Assembly: GCA_002422605.1 (NCBI GenBank) | Contig: DISW01000019.1 | Coordinates: 1 to 64,000, forward strand | Length of the DNA: 64,000 nt | From: Bacteriovoracaceae bacterium UBA6200 | GTDB taxonomy: Bacteria; Bdellovibrionota; Bacteriovoracia; Bacteriovoracales; Bacteriovoracaceae | Direction: 5' to 3' | In this document: positions 38,668 through 47,403 of the stretch, piece by piece | Numbering within the stretch: the stretch's first letter is position 1 | Layout of the letters: each line of letters starts with the position of its first letter | Notes under the pieces: model-generated | What the model was told of the DNA's origin: nothing | What the model saw: the letters and a program-made list of their open reading frames with translations, nothing else | Database searches by the model: none | Translations under genes and position numbers: made by a program

Positions 38668-39834
38668 ATGAATGAAAATAACAGACTAGAAAAGTTAACT
38701 AACTACTTCCTCATCAATGTCTTCTTTTTGATACTATTTGGTGTGATCATGGTTTTTTCTGCCAGCTATATGTATGCGACAGAAAACATGGGGAGCAGCT
38801 ATTTCTTCCTGGTAAAGCAACTTATCTTCATAGCACTTGGTTTAACCATTGCCCTGGTTTTATCAAAACTCAAAATACTCTATTTGTATAAACACGCTTA
38901 TAAGATCAACGCTCTCTTCGGGGTTTTAGTTACACTAACTCTTATTCCAGGATTAAGTGTTGTTATTAAAGGCTCCAAGCGCTGGTTGAATTTAGGATTT
39001 ATGAATCTTCAACCGGGTGAGTTTTTAAAATATACTCTTATGCTGGCCTCAATACGATATTTTGAAAATTTTAATAACTATACTCCCAAGCAGCGTGTGA
39101 TTTATTTATCCGGACTAGTTTATCCATTGGGTATTTTTATTCTGCAACCGGATTTCGGTACATTCTTTATTGCTTCCCTGGTCATCGGATTCATTGCTTT
39201 TCTTAGTTCATTTCCCAGGAAATACTTCTATTCGGCCATGATCATAGGGGCCATTGGTGCCTTCGGGATTTTAATCTCGGCTCCTTATCGGGTAAAACGT
39301 CTTTTAACGTTTCTTGATCCATGGAAAGATCCACGAGGAAGTGGTTTTCAGGTTATTCAATCCTTTCTGGCCTTTGCTAATGGATCTTTTTTTGGTCAGG
39401 GATTAGGGAATAGTAACGAGAAACTTTTCTATCTTCCGGAAGCCTATAACGATTTTATTTTCTCCGTGGTTGGTGAAGAGCTGGGTTTTATTGGTGTACT
39501 AGTCACAGTACTGATGTTCATAAGCTTCATTTTTATTGGCTTTAAAATGTCCATCACCTTAAAAAGCCGCGTAGGAAGCATCATGGTGGCCACTATTATT
39601 TTCACCATTGGTTTTCAGGCTTTTATGAATATGGGAGTGGTTTTAGGAGTATTGCCTACTAAAGGGTTGAACTTGCCATTTATAAGCTACGGGGGCTCTT
39701 CCATGGTTGCAAATCTTGCGGCCCTGGGTTTGATCTTCGCTTGTCTCCGAATTAAAGCGGGGGACGCCAAAGACGTTGCCACTAAAAAGAACCAAAAAAC
39801 TGCCAGTGTTTTTAAGAGAGCTTTTAACTCATGA
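38668..39834 (+). CDS. ftsW: Peptidoglycan glycosyltransferase FtsW
   Basis: 388 residues with about ten membrane segments. SEDS family blocks: FFLVKQLIFIALG, KGSKRWLNLGFMNLQPGE, QPDFGTFF, PYRVKRLLTFLDPWKDPRGSGFQ, FGQGLGNSNEKLFYLPEAYNDFIFSVVGEELG (in parts), LPTKGLNLPFISYGGSS. Polymerises septal glycan with FtsI. A strong hairpin covers its upstream region. Ends four bases into murG. Confidence 0.96.
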   Translation: MNENNRLEKLTNYFLINVFFLILFGVIMVFSASYMYATENMGSSYFFLVKQLIFIALGLTIALVLSKLKILYLYKHAYKINALFGVLVTLTLIPGLSVVIKGSKRWLNLGFMNLQPGEFLKYTLMLASIRYFENFNNYTPKQRVIYLSGLVYPLGIFILQPDFGTFFIASLVIGFIAFLSSFPRKYFYSAMIIGAIGAFGILISAPYRVKRLLTFLDPWKDPRGSGFQVIQSFLAFANGSFFGQGLGNSNEKLFYLPEAYNDFIFSVVGEELGFIGVLVTVLMFISFIFIGFKMSITLKSRVGSIMVATIIFTIGFQAFMNMGVVLGVLPTKGLNLPFISYGGSSMVANLAALGLIFACLRIKAGDAKDVATKKNQKTASVFKRAFNS

Positions 39835-40886
39835 AGTATGCAGTTTTAGTCGCCGGAGGTACCGGCGGACACATCAATGCAGCCTTAGCAGTAGGGGAAG
39901 CCTTAACAAGTGAAGGCTGGACAATCCAGTATATTACCGGCAAACGTCCGCTGGACTATAAGCTCTTTAAAGATTGCCATGCCCTTAATATTGATTCACA
40001 GCCTTTAAGAACGAATAATCCTGTTAAGCTTTTTAAGAATATCTTGTTGAATATTAAAAGCTTCATTTCCATTTTCAGATTATTTCGAAGTAAACGTCCG
40101 TCGCTTATTGTTGGTGCCGGTGGATATGTCTGCGGCCCGACTCTTCTTGTGGGAAAACTTCTTTCGATCCCGATTTTCATCATTGAGCAAAATGCTGTCA
40201 TGGGCTTAACGAATAAAATTCTAGGATGGATAGCAGATAAGATTTTTGTCCACTTCTCTGAGACCAAAGGTCTTTCTCCCAGCCTCGCCCGAAAAGTTGT
40301 GGTCGTTGGAAACCCTACCCGGAAATCCATTGCACCAGTTCCCCTTAAAAATTTTGGTGGTGAATTAAAAGTTTTGGTTTTTGGCGGAAGCTTAGGGGCC
40401 ACTCAAATTAATAATGTTATCTTTGATGTTGTAAAAAATGCGCCTGTTTCTGCTTTATCTATTCGTCATCAGGTAGGAAGTTCTCAGGTTATTCCTCAGA
40501 TTGAATCTAAGGTTAACTACCTGGCCACGCCCTATATCGATGATATGCAAAAAGAATATGAATGGTGTGATGTCATCATTTCCCGGGCCGGGGCCAGCAG
40601 CGTTTCCGAGCTTGCTATCATTAAAAAACCTGTTCTGATTTTTCCTTATCCGGCCGCTACAGATAATCATCAACTCTATAATGCGCAGATTTTTAAAGCT
40701 GAGTCAGATTTTACTGTTGAGATTGCTGAGCCGGGTTTAACTCACGATGAATACCTCAGGCGGACCCAGGAATTTCTGGTCAAGGCTTCTCGCCAGGAGT
40801 TAAAGTACACCCAGAAAGTATCCGCAGGTAATCACACCTGCGATGATATTTTGAGAGAGATAAAAACACATGTTGGGATGGCTTAA
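39831..40886 (+). CDS. murG: UDP-GlcNAc transferase MurG
   Basis: 351 residues. AGGTGGHINAALAVGEAL at the start, IVGAGGYVCGPTLL, IEQNAVMGLTNKIL, VFGGSLGATQIN, DVIISRAGASSVSELA and PYPAATDNHQLYNA. GT28 enzyme making lipid II on the cytoplasmic face. The start overlaps ftsW and the end overlaps murC by 17 bases. Confidence 0.97.
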   Translation: MKYAVLVAGGTGGHINAALAVGEALTSEGWTIQYITGKRPLDYKLFKDCHALNIDSQPLRTNNPVKLFKNILLNIKSFISIFRLFRSKRPSLIVGAGGYVCGPTLLVGKLLSIPIFIIEQNAVMGLTNKILGWIADKIFVHFSETKGLSPSLARKVVVVGNPTRKSIAPVPLKNFGGELKVLVFGGSLGATQINNVIFDVVKNAPVSALSIRHQVGSSQVIPQIESKVNYLATPYIDDMQKEYEWCDVIISRAGASSVSELAIIKKPVLIFPYPAATDNHQLYNAQIFKAESDFTVEIAEPGLTHDEYLRRTQEFLVKASRQELKYTQKVSAGNHTCDDILREIKTHVGMA

Positions 40887-42246
40887 AACGACTAAACTTC
40901 ATTTTATAGGAATCGGCGGCATCGGCATGAGTGGTATTGCTGAAGTGTTGCTTGATCTTGGCTATAAGGTTTCAGGATCTGATCTTAATGATTCATTAGT
41001 TATAAACAACCTGAGAACTAAAGGTGCTGAAATTTTCATCGGACATGAAGCCTCTAACGTAACAGACGCGACCTTGGTTGTTTATAGTTCTGCCATTGAT
41101 AAAACCAATCCTGAAGTTATACGCGCTCAAGAATTAAAAATACCCATGATCAGAAGAGCTGAAATGCTCGCTGAACTTATGAGATTAAAATATGGTATTG
41201 CCATAGCTGGGTCTCATGGGAAAACCACAACAACGAGTCTTGTTGCGACCATTTTTCAGGAAGCCAAACTGGATGCGACTCATATAATTGGGGGTATTGT
41301 CAGTAACCTTGGTGGGAATGCCAAGAAAGGTGATGGACAATATCTGATTGCTGAAGCGGATGAATCAGATGGTTCATTTCTTCTTTTAAATCCAATCATG
41401 GCGGCCATTACCAATATTGATAACGATCATCTTGATCACTATGGAACAAAAGATAAAATTGTTGATGCCTTTATAGAATTTGTGAACAGACTTCCTTTTT
41501 ACGGAAAAGCTGCTTTGAATGCCAATGACCCTTCTTCATTGGCTATCCGTTCTTTAGTAAAGCGTCCTATTACCTGGTATGGAATTGAGGTAGATGATGA
41601 AATCGCCGAATACAACGCCAAAAATGTTGAACTATCAGCTTCAGGGAGTGAATTCGATCTCTACTTCCGCGGAGAAAAAATCCAAAGAATTAAGACTCAC
41701 CTCATGGGTTTTCATAATGTTTCTAATACTCTTGCTGCCATTTCTCTATCACATGAAGCAGGTCTCTCATGGGAAATCATCCAGAATGGCCTTTTAAATT
41801 TTTGTGGTGTGGGCAGAAGGTTAGAGAAGCTTTATGAAAAAGAATCTTTTCTAGTGGTAGATGATTATGGCCATCATCCAACTGAGATACAGGCAACTGT
41901 ATCAACATTAAAAAAAGTTGATCAAAGACCATTATGTGTGATCTTTGAACCACATAGATATTCCAGAACGCAAAATTTCTGGAAGGAATTTCAGGATAGT
42001 TTCATCGGCGTTGATGAACTTTATATTACCCCCATTTACCCAGCTTCTGAAAAACCAATTCCGGGTATAACATCGGAAACGATGGTTAACGAAATGATCG
42101 CTAAAGGAATTAATGCTCATTACTTGCCTTCTTTGAATGCCATGAAAGATATATTGCTGAATAAGAAGGATGCTGGTTGTGTTTTATTGTCTTTAGGGGC
42201 CGGTGCTATCTCAAAAAAAATGAAAGAGCTGGTTAAAGAGCTATGA
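40870..42246 (+). CDS. murC: UDP-MurNAc-L-alanine ligase MurC
   Basis: 458 residues. LHFIGIGGIGMSGIAEVL, P-loop AGSHGKTTTTSL, EADESDGSFL, TNIDNDHLDHYG, GVGRRLEKL, DDYGHHPTEI and FEPHRYSRT are the MurC set. Its normal DHLDHY and GKT motifs contrast with the altered ones of MurD. Confidence 0.97.
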   Translation: MLGWLKTTKLHFIGIGGIGMSGIAEVLLDLGYKVSGSDLNDSLVINNLRTKGAEIFIGHEASNVTDATLVVYSSAIDKTNPEVIRAQELKIPMIRRAEMLAELMRLKYGIAIAGSHGKTTTTSLVATIFQEAKLDATHIIGGIVSNLGGNAKKGDGQYLIAEADESDGSFLLLNPIMAAITNIDNDHLDHYGTKDKIVDAFIEFVNRLPFYGKAALNANDPSSLAIRSLVKRPITWYGIEVDDEIAEYNAKNVELSASGSEFDLYFRGEKIQRIKTHLMGFHNVSNTLAAISLSHEAGLSWEIIQNGLLNFCGVGRRLEKLYEKESFLVVDDYGHHPTEIQATVSTLKKVDQRPLCVIFEPHRYSRTQNFWKEFQDSFIGVDELYITPIYPASEKPIPGITSETMVNEMIAKGINAHYLPSLNAMKDILLNKKDAGCVLLSLGAGAISKKMKELVKEL

Positions 42247-43142
42247 GTCTCGAACAAGAGTTAACGAAAATTCCTGATTGTTCTTTATCTCTGGATGATG
42301 ATCTGACTAAATATACAACCATGAGACTCGCCTCCCGTGGTGATGTGGTGGAGATAAGGTCAATAGAGTCACTCCAGAAAGTTCTCCCAACACTAAAAAA
42401 ATACGGCCGAAATTATCTGGTTGTTGGCTGGGGGGCAAACCAGATACTACCAACTATTTGTCCGGAGATGATCATTCACCTGGATCTGCCTTTTGATCTT
42501 CAATATCTAAACGAACAAAAAAAAGAATATGAGCTTCCCGCTTCCCTTGGAATTAATCATCTGACTTCCCATGCAATAAAGTTCGGACTATCGGGTTGGG
42601 AAGTCTTTACGGGCATTCCTGCATCCCTGGGAGGCGCCATTTATATGAACGCCGGAACCAATCTGGGAGAAATAGGAAAGTTGATTAAAACAGTCACTTT
42701 GGTGAATGGGGATGGAGTTCTTCGGACAGAAACCATTGGAGCACAAAGCTTTTCCTATCGTCGAAATTATTTTGTGAATCCAGGGGACGTCATAGTTGGA
42801 GCGACTGTTATGCATTTTGGTTCTGATCCTGCTATTTCCCAGAAAATAAAAGATTATTTAGAATATAGAAAGAAGAGTCAGCCTCTCGCCACCAGAAACT
42901 GTGGATGTGTTTTCAAGAATCCTGATCGGGATCTGCAGGCAGGACGGCTTATTGATCTCATGGGACTCAAGGGTTTAACCCTGGGAGGTCTTAGAATTAG
43001 CCCTAAACACGCTAACTTCATCGAGAACTCCGGCAGCTCAAACTGGGATCAATTTGAGACACTGGTAAACATTATAAAATCTAACATGAATGTCTTCTAT
43101 GGAATTGAGTTTGAATTGGAAGTAAAAATCCCCTATCATTAA
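42243..43142 (+). CDS. murB: UDP-N-acetylenolpyruvoylglucosamine reductase MurB
   Basis: 299 residues. FAD-binding part YLVVGWGANQIL, GWEVFTGIPASLGGAIYMNAG, FSYRRNYF, then NCGCVFKNPDRDLQAGRLIDLMGLKGL (in parts) and ISPKHANFIEN. The proton donor position, Ser in many MurB, is Cys here (GCVF), a variant I believe other lineages share. Overlaps the murC end by four bases. Confidence 0.95.
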   Translation: MSLEQELTKIPDCSLSLDDDLTKYTTMRLASRGDVVEIRSIESLQKVLPTLKKYGRNYLVVGWGANQILPTICPEMIIHLDLPFDLQYLNEQKKEYELPASLGINHLTSHAIKFGLSGWEVFTGIPASLGGAIYMNAGTNLGEIGKLIKTVTLVNGDGVLRTETIGAQSFSYRRNYFVNPGDVIVGATVMHFGSDPAISQKIKDYLEYRKKSQPLATRNCGCVFKNPDRDLQAGRLIDLMGLKGLTLGGLRISPKHANFIENSGSSNWDQFETLVNIIKSNMNVFYGIEFELEVKIPYH

Positions 43143-43145
43143 TTC

Positions 43146-43898
43146 ATGTCGAGAATTTTTTTAGTATCTTTCCTGATCCTCTCCTCAACATTGGCCCTGG
43201 CCAGTGTCCCTGATCAATTCACTCAGAGAAACATAAACTACCGCACTTATTTTGGACAATGCCCATCTAAGTCCTCTGGTATGCTCACTTTGTTGCTCAT
43301 GAAAGAGTTCGAAAAGAATCACTCTTTAAAAGATGTAAAAGAGAAAATCGTAAAAGAGAAACTCGACGAGAAATATTTTTTATCTGATTACCGCATTTCC
43401 TATAATCCGGTTATCCGTACTCTTAGTATCAATTTAGAATGTCCGGAACCGCTGGCGAAAGTTCAGGTTTATAAGCCTAATGGTGAAGAACATTACTCGG
43501 CCATTCTCTCCGACAATGCTAAGATTTATGAGCCTCAGTATGAAAATCTCATGAAGGCCGAAAAACGTTTGAATTATAATCTTCCTCTTCTGGCCATTTC
43601 AATGGAGCAGTTAGATGGTTCTGCCCCGACGGAATTAGCAGCCTTCATTAAGAAGATGGATCTTGAACTAAGAACTAAAATATCGGAAATCATACTTAGC
43701 AAAAACAACGAGTTAACAATAATTTTTGCTCTTGGAAGAAAGGCCACGAGTGTTTTTATGGGAACTGATTTGTGGGATGAAAAACTGGTGAAGCTCACCA
43801 GGATCGTAGGCTACGTCGGAAAGAATCAACGTTATCCTACGAGTATAAACTTAGTTAATACGAAAAAGGTTGTTGTCAAGTTTTCTGACAAAATCTAA
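43146..43898 (+). CDS. ftsQ: FtsQ-like protein with an apparent cleavable signal peptide
   Basis: 250 residues in the ftsQ slot between murB and ftsA. The N-terminus has only MSR before a hydrophobic core (IFLVSFLILSSTLAL) that ends in ALA, a signal-peptidase-type site, whereas FtsQ normally keeps a cytoplasmic tail and an anchor. The C-terminal third (EIILSKNNELTIIFALGRKATSVFMGTDLWDEKLVKLTRIVGY, in parts, then SINLVNTKKVVVKF) follows the FtsQ beta-domain pattern. A POTRA-like part is less clear. Two Cys (GQCPS, LECPEP). I call it FtsQ-like with moderate confidence. Confidence 0.65.
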   Translation: MSRIFLVSFLILSSTLALASVPDQFTQRNINYRTYFGQCPSKSSGMLTLLLMKEFEKNHSLKDVKEKIVKEKLDEKYFLSDYRISYNPVIRTLSINLECPEPLAKVQVYKPNGEEHYSAILSDNAKIYEPQYENLMKAEKRLNYNLPLLAISMEQLDGSAPTELAAFIKKMDLELRTKISEIILSKNNELTIIFALGRKATSVFMGTDLWDEKLVKLTRIVGYVGKNQRYPTSINLVNTKKVVVKFSDKI

Positions 43899-43988
43899 GA
43901 TTTTACTATGGCGATGATCGCCGTGTGTTTTTTAGTCAGAATGAATCTGCTCTCTTCAAGTTGAAGAGGTTTTTGAGAAGGGAATCTC

Positions 43989-45224
43989 ATGAGTACCAAA
44001 AGTGTAATTGTCGCTTTGGATATCGGGACAACAAAAGTCTGCACCCTTATCGCGCATAAATCTGCCAAGAATTTAGAGATTCTAGGAGTAGGATCTCATC
44101 CTAGTCACGGCCTTAAAAAAGGCTCAGTTGTAAACATTGAGAAAACTGTTGAGAGCATTCGCACTTCAATTGAAGAGGCGAAGATGATGGCCGGTATAGA
44201 TGAATTGGAATCAGCAACAATTGGTATCGCTGGTAACCACATCTACTGCTTTAATTCCTCTGGTGTTGTACCGGTAAAGAATAAAGAAATAAAACAAACT
44301 GATGTTGACCGGGTGATTGAAGCTGCGAAAGCAGTCCTTATTCCATCTGATCGTGAAATCCTTCATGTCATTCCCCAAGAATTTATCGTTGATAATACCG
44401 CTGGTATAAAAAATCCGATTGGTATGTGCGGTTCAAGACTCGAAGTGAATGTTCATATCGTTACCGGTAAAACTCCTCTTATCCATAACCTCATTAAATG
44501 TGTAGAAATGGCGGGCCTTGCTGCCAACTCTATTATCCTTCAGCCGATTGCCTCTTCTCGTTCTGTTCTATCTCAGGAAGAAAAAGAACTGGGAGTTGTT
44601 CTCATCGATATCGGTGGAGGCACAACTGACGTTGCTGTCTGGAAAGAAGGAAGTCTTCTTCACTCGCAAATTATTCCATTGGGTGGCAGTCACTTCACTA
44701 ACGATCTGGCGGTGGCCTTGAAGATCCCTCATAACGAAGCCGAAAGGGTCAAATTAGCCCACGGGACGGTTCTAAACGACACCCAACTAAATGAAACTTA
44801 TCTGACAGTTCAGGGCCTTTCTGGCACCAAGCCACGTGAAGTTCCTCTTAGTTTTATCTCGGAAGTACTTGGAGCTAGGGCAGAAGAGCTCTTTCAAGTG
44901 GTCCGCGAGCTGATCTTGGAAAAGAATTTGCAAGGACAGATTACTGGAGGATTTGTTTTAACCGGTGGCGGAGCCTTAATCAGAAATTTACCGGAATTAG
45001 CAGAATATATTTTAGAAAAACCAGTGAAGCTTGGATATCCAATGGCCTTTGGTGGAATGACCACGGCCATGCAACATCCAAAATTTTCAACAGTCTTAGG
45101 ACTGTTACAAGAGTCTCAGCATGCTTCACAAGCAGTGACTCGCCAAGATAAAATAGAAGACGAAGTTGATATGTTTGATAAACTAGGAAAATCTTTAAAA
45201 AACGTGTGGAAAGAGATTTTTTAA
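43989..45224 (+). CDS. ftsA: Cell division protein FtsA
   Basis: 411 residues. ALDIGTTKVCTLIA (phosphate 1), the 1C-domain region with GIAGNHIYCFNSSG, VLIDIGGGTTDVAVW (phosphate 2), GGFVLTGGGALIRNLPELA (adenosine), and a C-terminal amphipathic end (MFDKLGKSLKNVWKEIF) as membrane anchor. Tethers FtsZ. 18 bases before ftsZ. Confidence 0.97.
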   Translation: MSTKSVIVALDIGTTKVCTLIAHKSAKNLEILGVGSHPSHGLKKGSVVNIEKTVESIRTSIEEAKMMAGIDELESATIGIAGNHIYCFNSSGVVPVKNKEIKQTDVDRVIEAAKAVLIPSDREILHVIPQEFIVDNTAGIKNPIGMCGSRLEVNVHIVTGKTPLIHNLIKCVEMAGLAANSIILQPIASSRSVLSQEEKELGVVLIDIGGGTTDVAVWKEGSLLHSQIIPLGGSHFTNDLAVALKIPHNEAERVKLAHGTVLNDTQLNETYLTVQGLSGTKPREVPLSFISEVLGARAEELFQVVRELILEKNLQGQITGGFVLTGGGALIRNLPELAEYILEKPVKLGYPMAFGGMTTAMQHPKFSTVLGLLQESQHASQAVTRQDKIEDEVDMFDKLGKSLKNVWKEIF

Positions 45225-45242
45225 TTTCCGGAGGAACTTTTT

Positions 45243-46745
45243 ATGTTCGATATTGCTGACAACCAAAATCCATCAATTGGGGCCAAGATTAAAGTCATTG
45301 GTGTAGGTGGAGGCGGATGTAATGCTGTCAACACTATGATTCGCTCAGGCCTTAATGGTGTAGAGTACATTGTTGCAAACACTGACTCACAAGCATTGGC
45401 CGCTAACCTTGCCGGAACTAAAATTCAGTTAGGTGGAAACGTTACTAAAGGTCTTGGCGCTGGCGCTAATCCTGAAGTCGGCCGTAAAGCTGCTATTGAA
45501 GATTATGAAAAATTATCTGAAGTTCTTGATGGCGCGGATATGGTTTTTGTAACTGCTGGTATGGGCGGCGGTACAGGAACTGGTGCAGCTCCGGTTATTG
45601 CAAAGCTCGCAAGAGAAATGGGTGCTTTAACTGTTGGGGTTGTGACTAAACCTTTCGTTTTCGAAGGTAAAAAGCGTTCACGTCAAGCCGAAGAAGGTAT
45701 TCGTGCTTTGGAAGAGTCTGTTGATTCATTAATCTGCATTCCAAATCAACGTCTATTACAACTTGCCGGCGAAAATCTTTCATTAGTTGATACTTTCAAA
45801 GCAGCGGATGAAGTTTTACTCAATGCTGTTCAAGGTATTTCTGATTTGATCAATAACACTGGTCTTATTAACGCTGACTTTGCTGACGTTTCGACAGTTA
45901 TGACCAACAAAGGTCTTTCTCTCATGGGAACAGGCTCAGCTGTAGGTACTGACCGTGCGATAGTGGCTGCTCGTCAGGCCATTAGCTCTCCACTTCTGGA
46001 AGATGTTTCTATTGAAGGAGCTACCGGCATTATCATTAATATCACTGGTAACAGCACTCTTACGACTCATGAAACAAATCAAGCTGTAACTCTTATTATG
46101 GAAGCGGCTGATGAAGATGCTGAAATCATTTTTGGTACAGTGATCGATGATACTATGGGTGAAGAACTTAAAGTTACTGTGATCGCTACTGGTCTTGTAC
46201 AAACGGCTAGAAAAGAAGTGGCTCCAGCTGCTCCAATGATGGCGCGTCCACAAGCTCCTGTTCAGGAAACTGTTGCTCCGGTAAGAATGGAAACTCCTAA
46301 AACTGAGCCAGTAAAGGTTGAAACAGCACCGGTTAGAGAAGAAGCTCCTGTTCAGATGAAAAATACTGATTATGCAGTTAAATCTGAAATGAGTTTTGAT
46401 CTTGATGATGTCCGCATTGAAACAGCTAAACCGAAAATTAATTGGGCAGAAAAGTTACAAAGTGCTGCTTCAAAGTATGAATCCCAAAAGAACTTTGATT
46501 CTAACCAGACAAATCAAACTCCCGTAGCTCCTAAGGCTCCCGGAATTGTTGAACGTCAGGAATACTCTCACTTTGACAATGCTGAAGCTCCTGTAGGAAA
46601 TGTTACTGCTCAGGCAGCTCAGAACCGTGAGAGCCGAATCAAGTCGATTGCTGAGAAACTTGGTTTCTTTAATTTTGATGAAGATGAATTCGATACTCCA
46701 TCTTTCATCAAGAAAAATGATAGAGGCCACGATACTCAAATCTAA
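45243..46745 (+). CDS. ftsZ: Cell division protein FtsZ, long form
   Basis: 500 residues behind CGGAGGAAC. GTPase motifs GVGGGGCNAVN, GGGTGTGAAPVIA, NADFADV. The linker after residue 330 is long and Pro/Val/Glu rich (about 150 residues), and the conserved C-terminal peptide is DTPSFIKKN, followed by a short tail. FtsZ is usually 380-400 residues, so the extra length is mainly linker. Last gene of the cluster with a strong terminator. Confidence 0.98.
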   Translation: MFDIADNQNPSIGAKIKVIGVGGGGCNAVNTMIRSGLNGVEYIVANTDSQALAANLAGTKIQLGGNVTKGLGAGANPEVGRKAAIEDYEKLSEVLDGADMVFVTAGMGGGTGTGAAPVIAKLAREMGALTVGVVTKPFVFEGKKRSRQAEEGIRALEESVDSLICIPNQRLLQLAGENLSLVDTFKAADEVLLNAVQGISDLINNTGLINADFADVSTVMTNKGLSLMGTGSAVGTDRAIVAARQAISSPLLEDVSIEGATGIIINITGNSTLTTHETNQAVTLIMEAADEDAEIIFGTVIDDTMGEELKVTVIATGLVQTARKEVAPAAPMMARPQAPVQETVAPVRMETPKTEPVKVETAPVREEAPVQMKNTDYAVKSEMSFDLDDVRIETAKPKINWAEKLQSAASKYESQKNFDSNQTNQTPVAPKAPGIVERQEYSHFDNAEAPVGNVTAQAAQNRESRIKSIAEKLGFFNFDEDEFDTPSFIKKNDRGHDTQI

Positions 46746-46769
46746 GATTTTTTTATAGATAGATTAAGG

Positions 46770-46794
46770 AACCCCGCTCTACGCGGGGTTTTTT
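46770..46794 (+). terminator. Terminator of the division cluster
   Basis: AACCCCGC (46770-46777), loop TCTAC, GCGGGGTT (46783-46790) then TTTTA: strong intrinsic terminator, shared with the convergent gene ending at 46798. Confidence 0.92.
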
Positions 46795-46797
46795 ATT

Positions 46798-47391
46798 TTA
46801 GAGCAGATAACTTCTGACAGCTTCAGCTTCTTCTTTAATCGCGAAGACTACCAGGTAAGTTTCAATGTAGTCCTGGTCAATATTGATTTTGTAATGAGTC
46901 TCGACATAGGTAGGAAGATTTTTTTCGGAGAAGAGTATTTTCTTTTTTTCAAAGAGCTCTACCCCTTCCTCAGGATTCTGGGTTGATGTCTTGACGGTAA
47001 CGATCTCTTCCCAGTCGTGCCGCATGACCAGTGGCATGTGCTCTTTACAAAAATGCATGGTTTTGAACGGCTTAATACAGACCTTGCAGAAGAGTTTGTC
47101 ACAAATACCACAAGTTACTTCACCTGGTTCATCCCGATGATTGGGACAAAATAATTCCGATCTTGAAGGCTTAATACTTTCTAGATCTTTTAAACGCTCC
47201 ATAATTCCCGGATGGAATTCTGTTCGTGATATGTCCGGATGAGGAGCACTACCATCTGAAGAAGTTGGGGCGGGACTTGTTGCTGAAGGTGGATTTTTAA
47301 TGAGTCTATAGACCAATACGGTCAGAAGGCCCACGATGATGACCAGAAAGAAAAGAGTAATGGCGATAAGGATAATTGCCGTTTTTTCCAT
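46798..47391 (-). CDS. Membrane-anchored protein with B-box-like zinc module
   Basis: 197 residues. One N-terminal membrane segment (AIILIAITLFFLVIIVGLLTVLVY, about 4-27, in parts), a Pro/Ser linker, then LFCPNHRDEPGEV-TCGICDKLFCKVCI-MHFCKEHMP: C-x2-H, C-x2-C, C-x2-C, C-x2-H, the spacing of B-box zinc fingers. The C-terminal part ends in VFAIKEEAEAVRSYLL, like short DUF2007-type signal transducing modules. Last gene of the udk-RNase J operon, 12 bases after RNase J. Function unknown. Confidence 0.65.
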   Translation of the reverse strand: MEKTAIILIAITLFFLVIIVGLLTVLVYRLIKNPPSATSPAPTSSDGSAPHPDISRTEFHPGIMERLKDLESIKPSRSELFCPNHRDEPGEVTCGICDKLFCKVCIKPFKTMHFCKEHMPLVMRHDWEEIVTVKTSTQNPEEGVELFEKKKILFSEKNLPTYVETHYKINIDQDYIETYLVVFAIKEEAEAVRSYLL

Positions 47392-47403
47392 GAGTAGTAC
47401 TCT

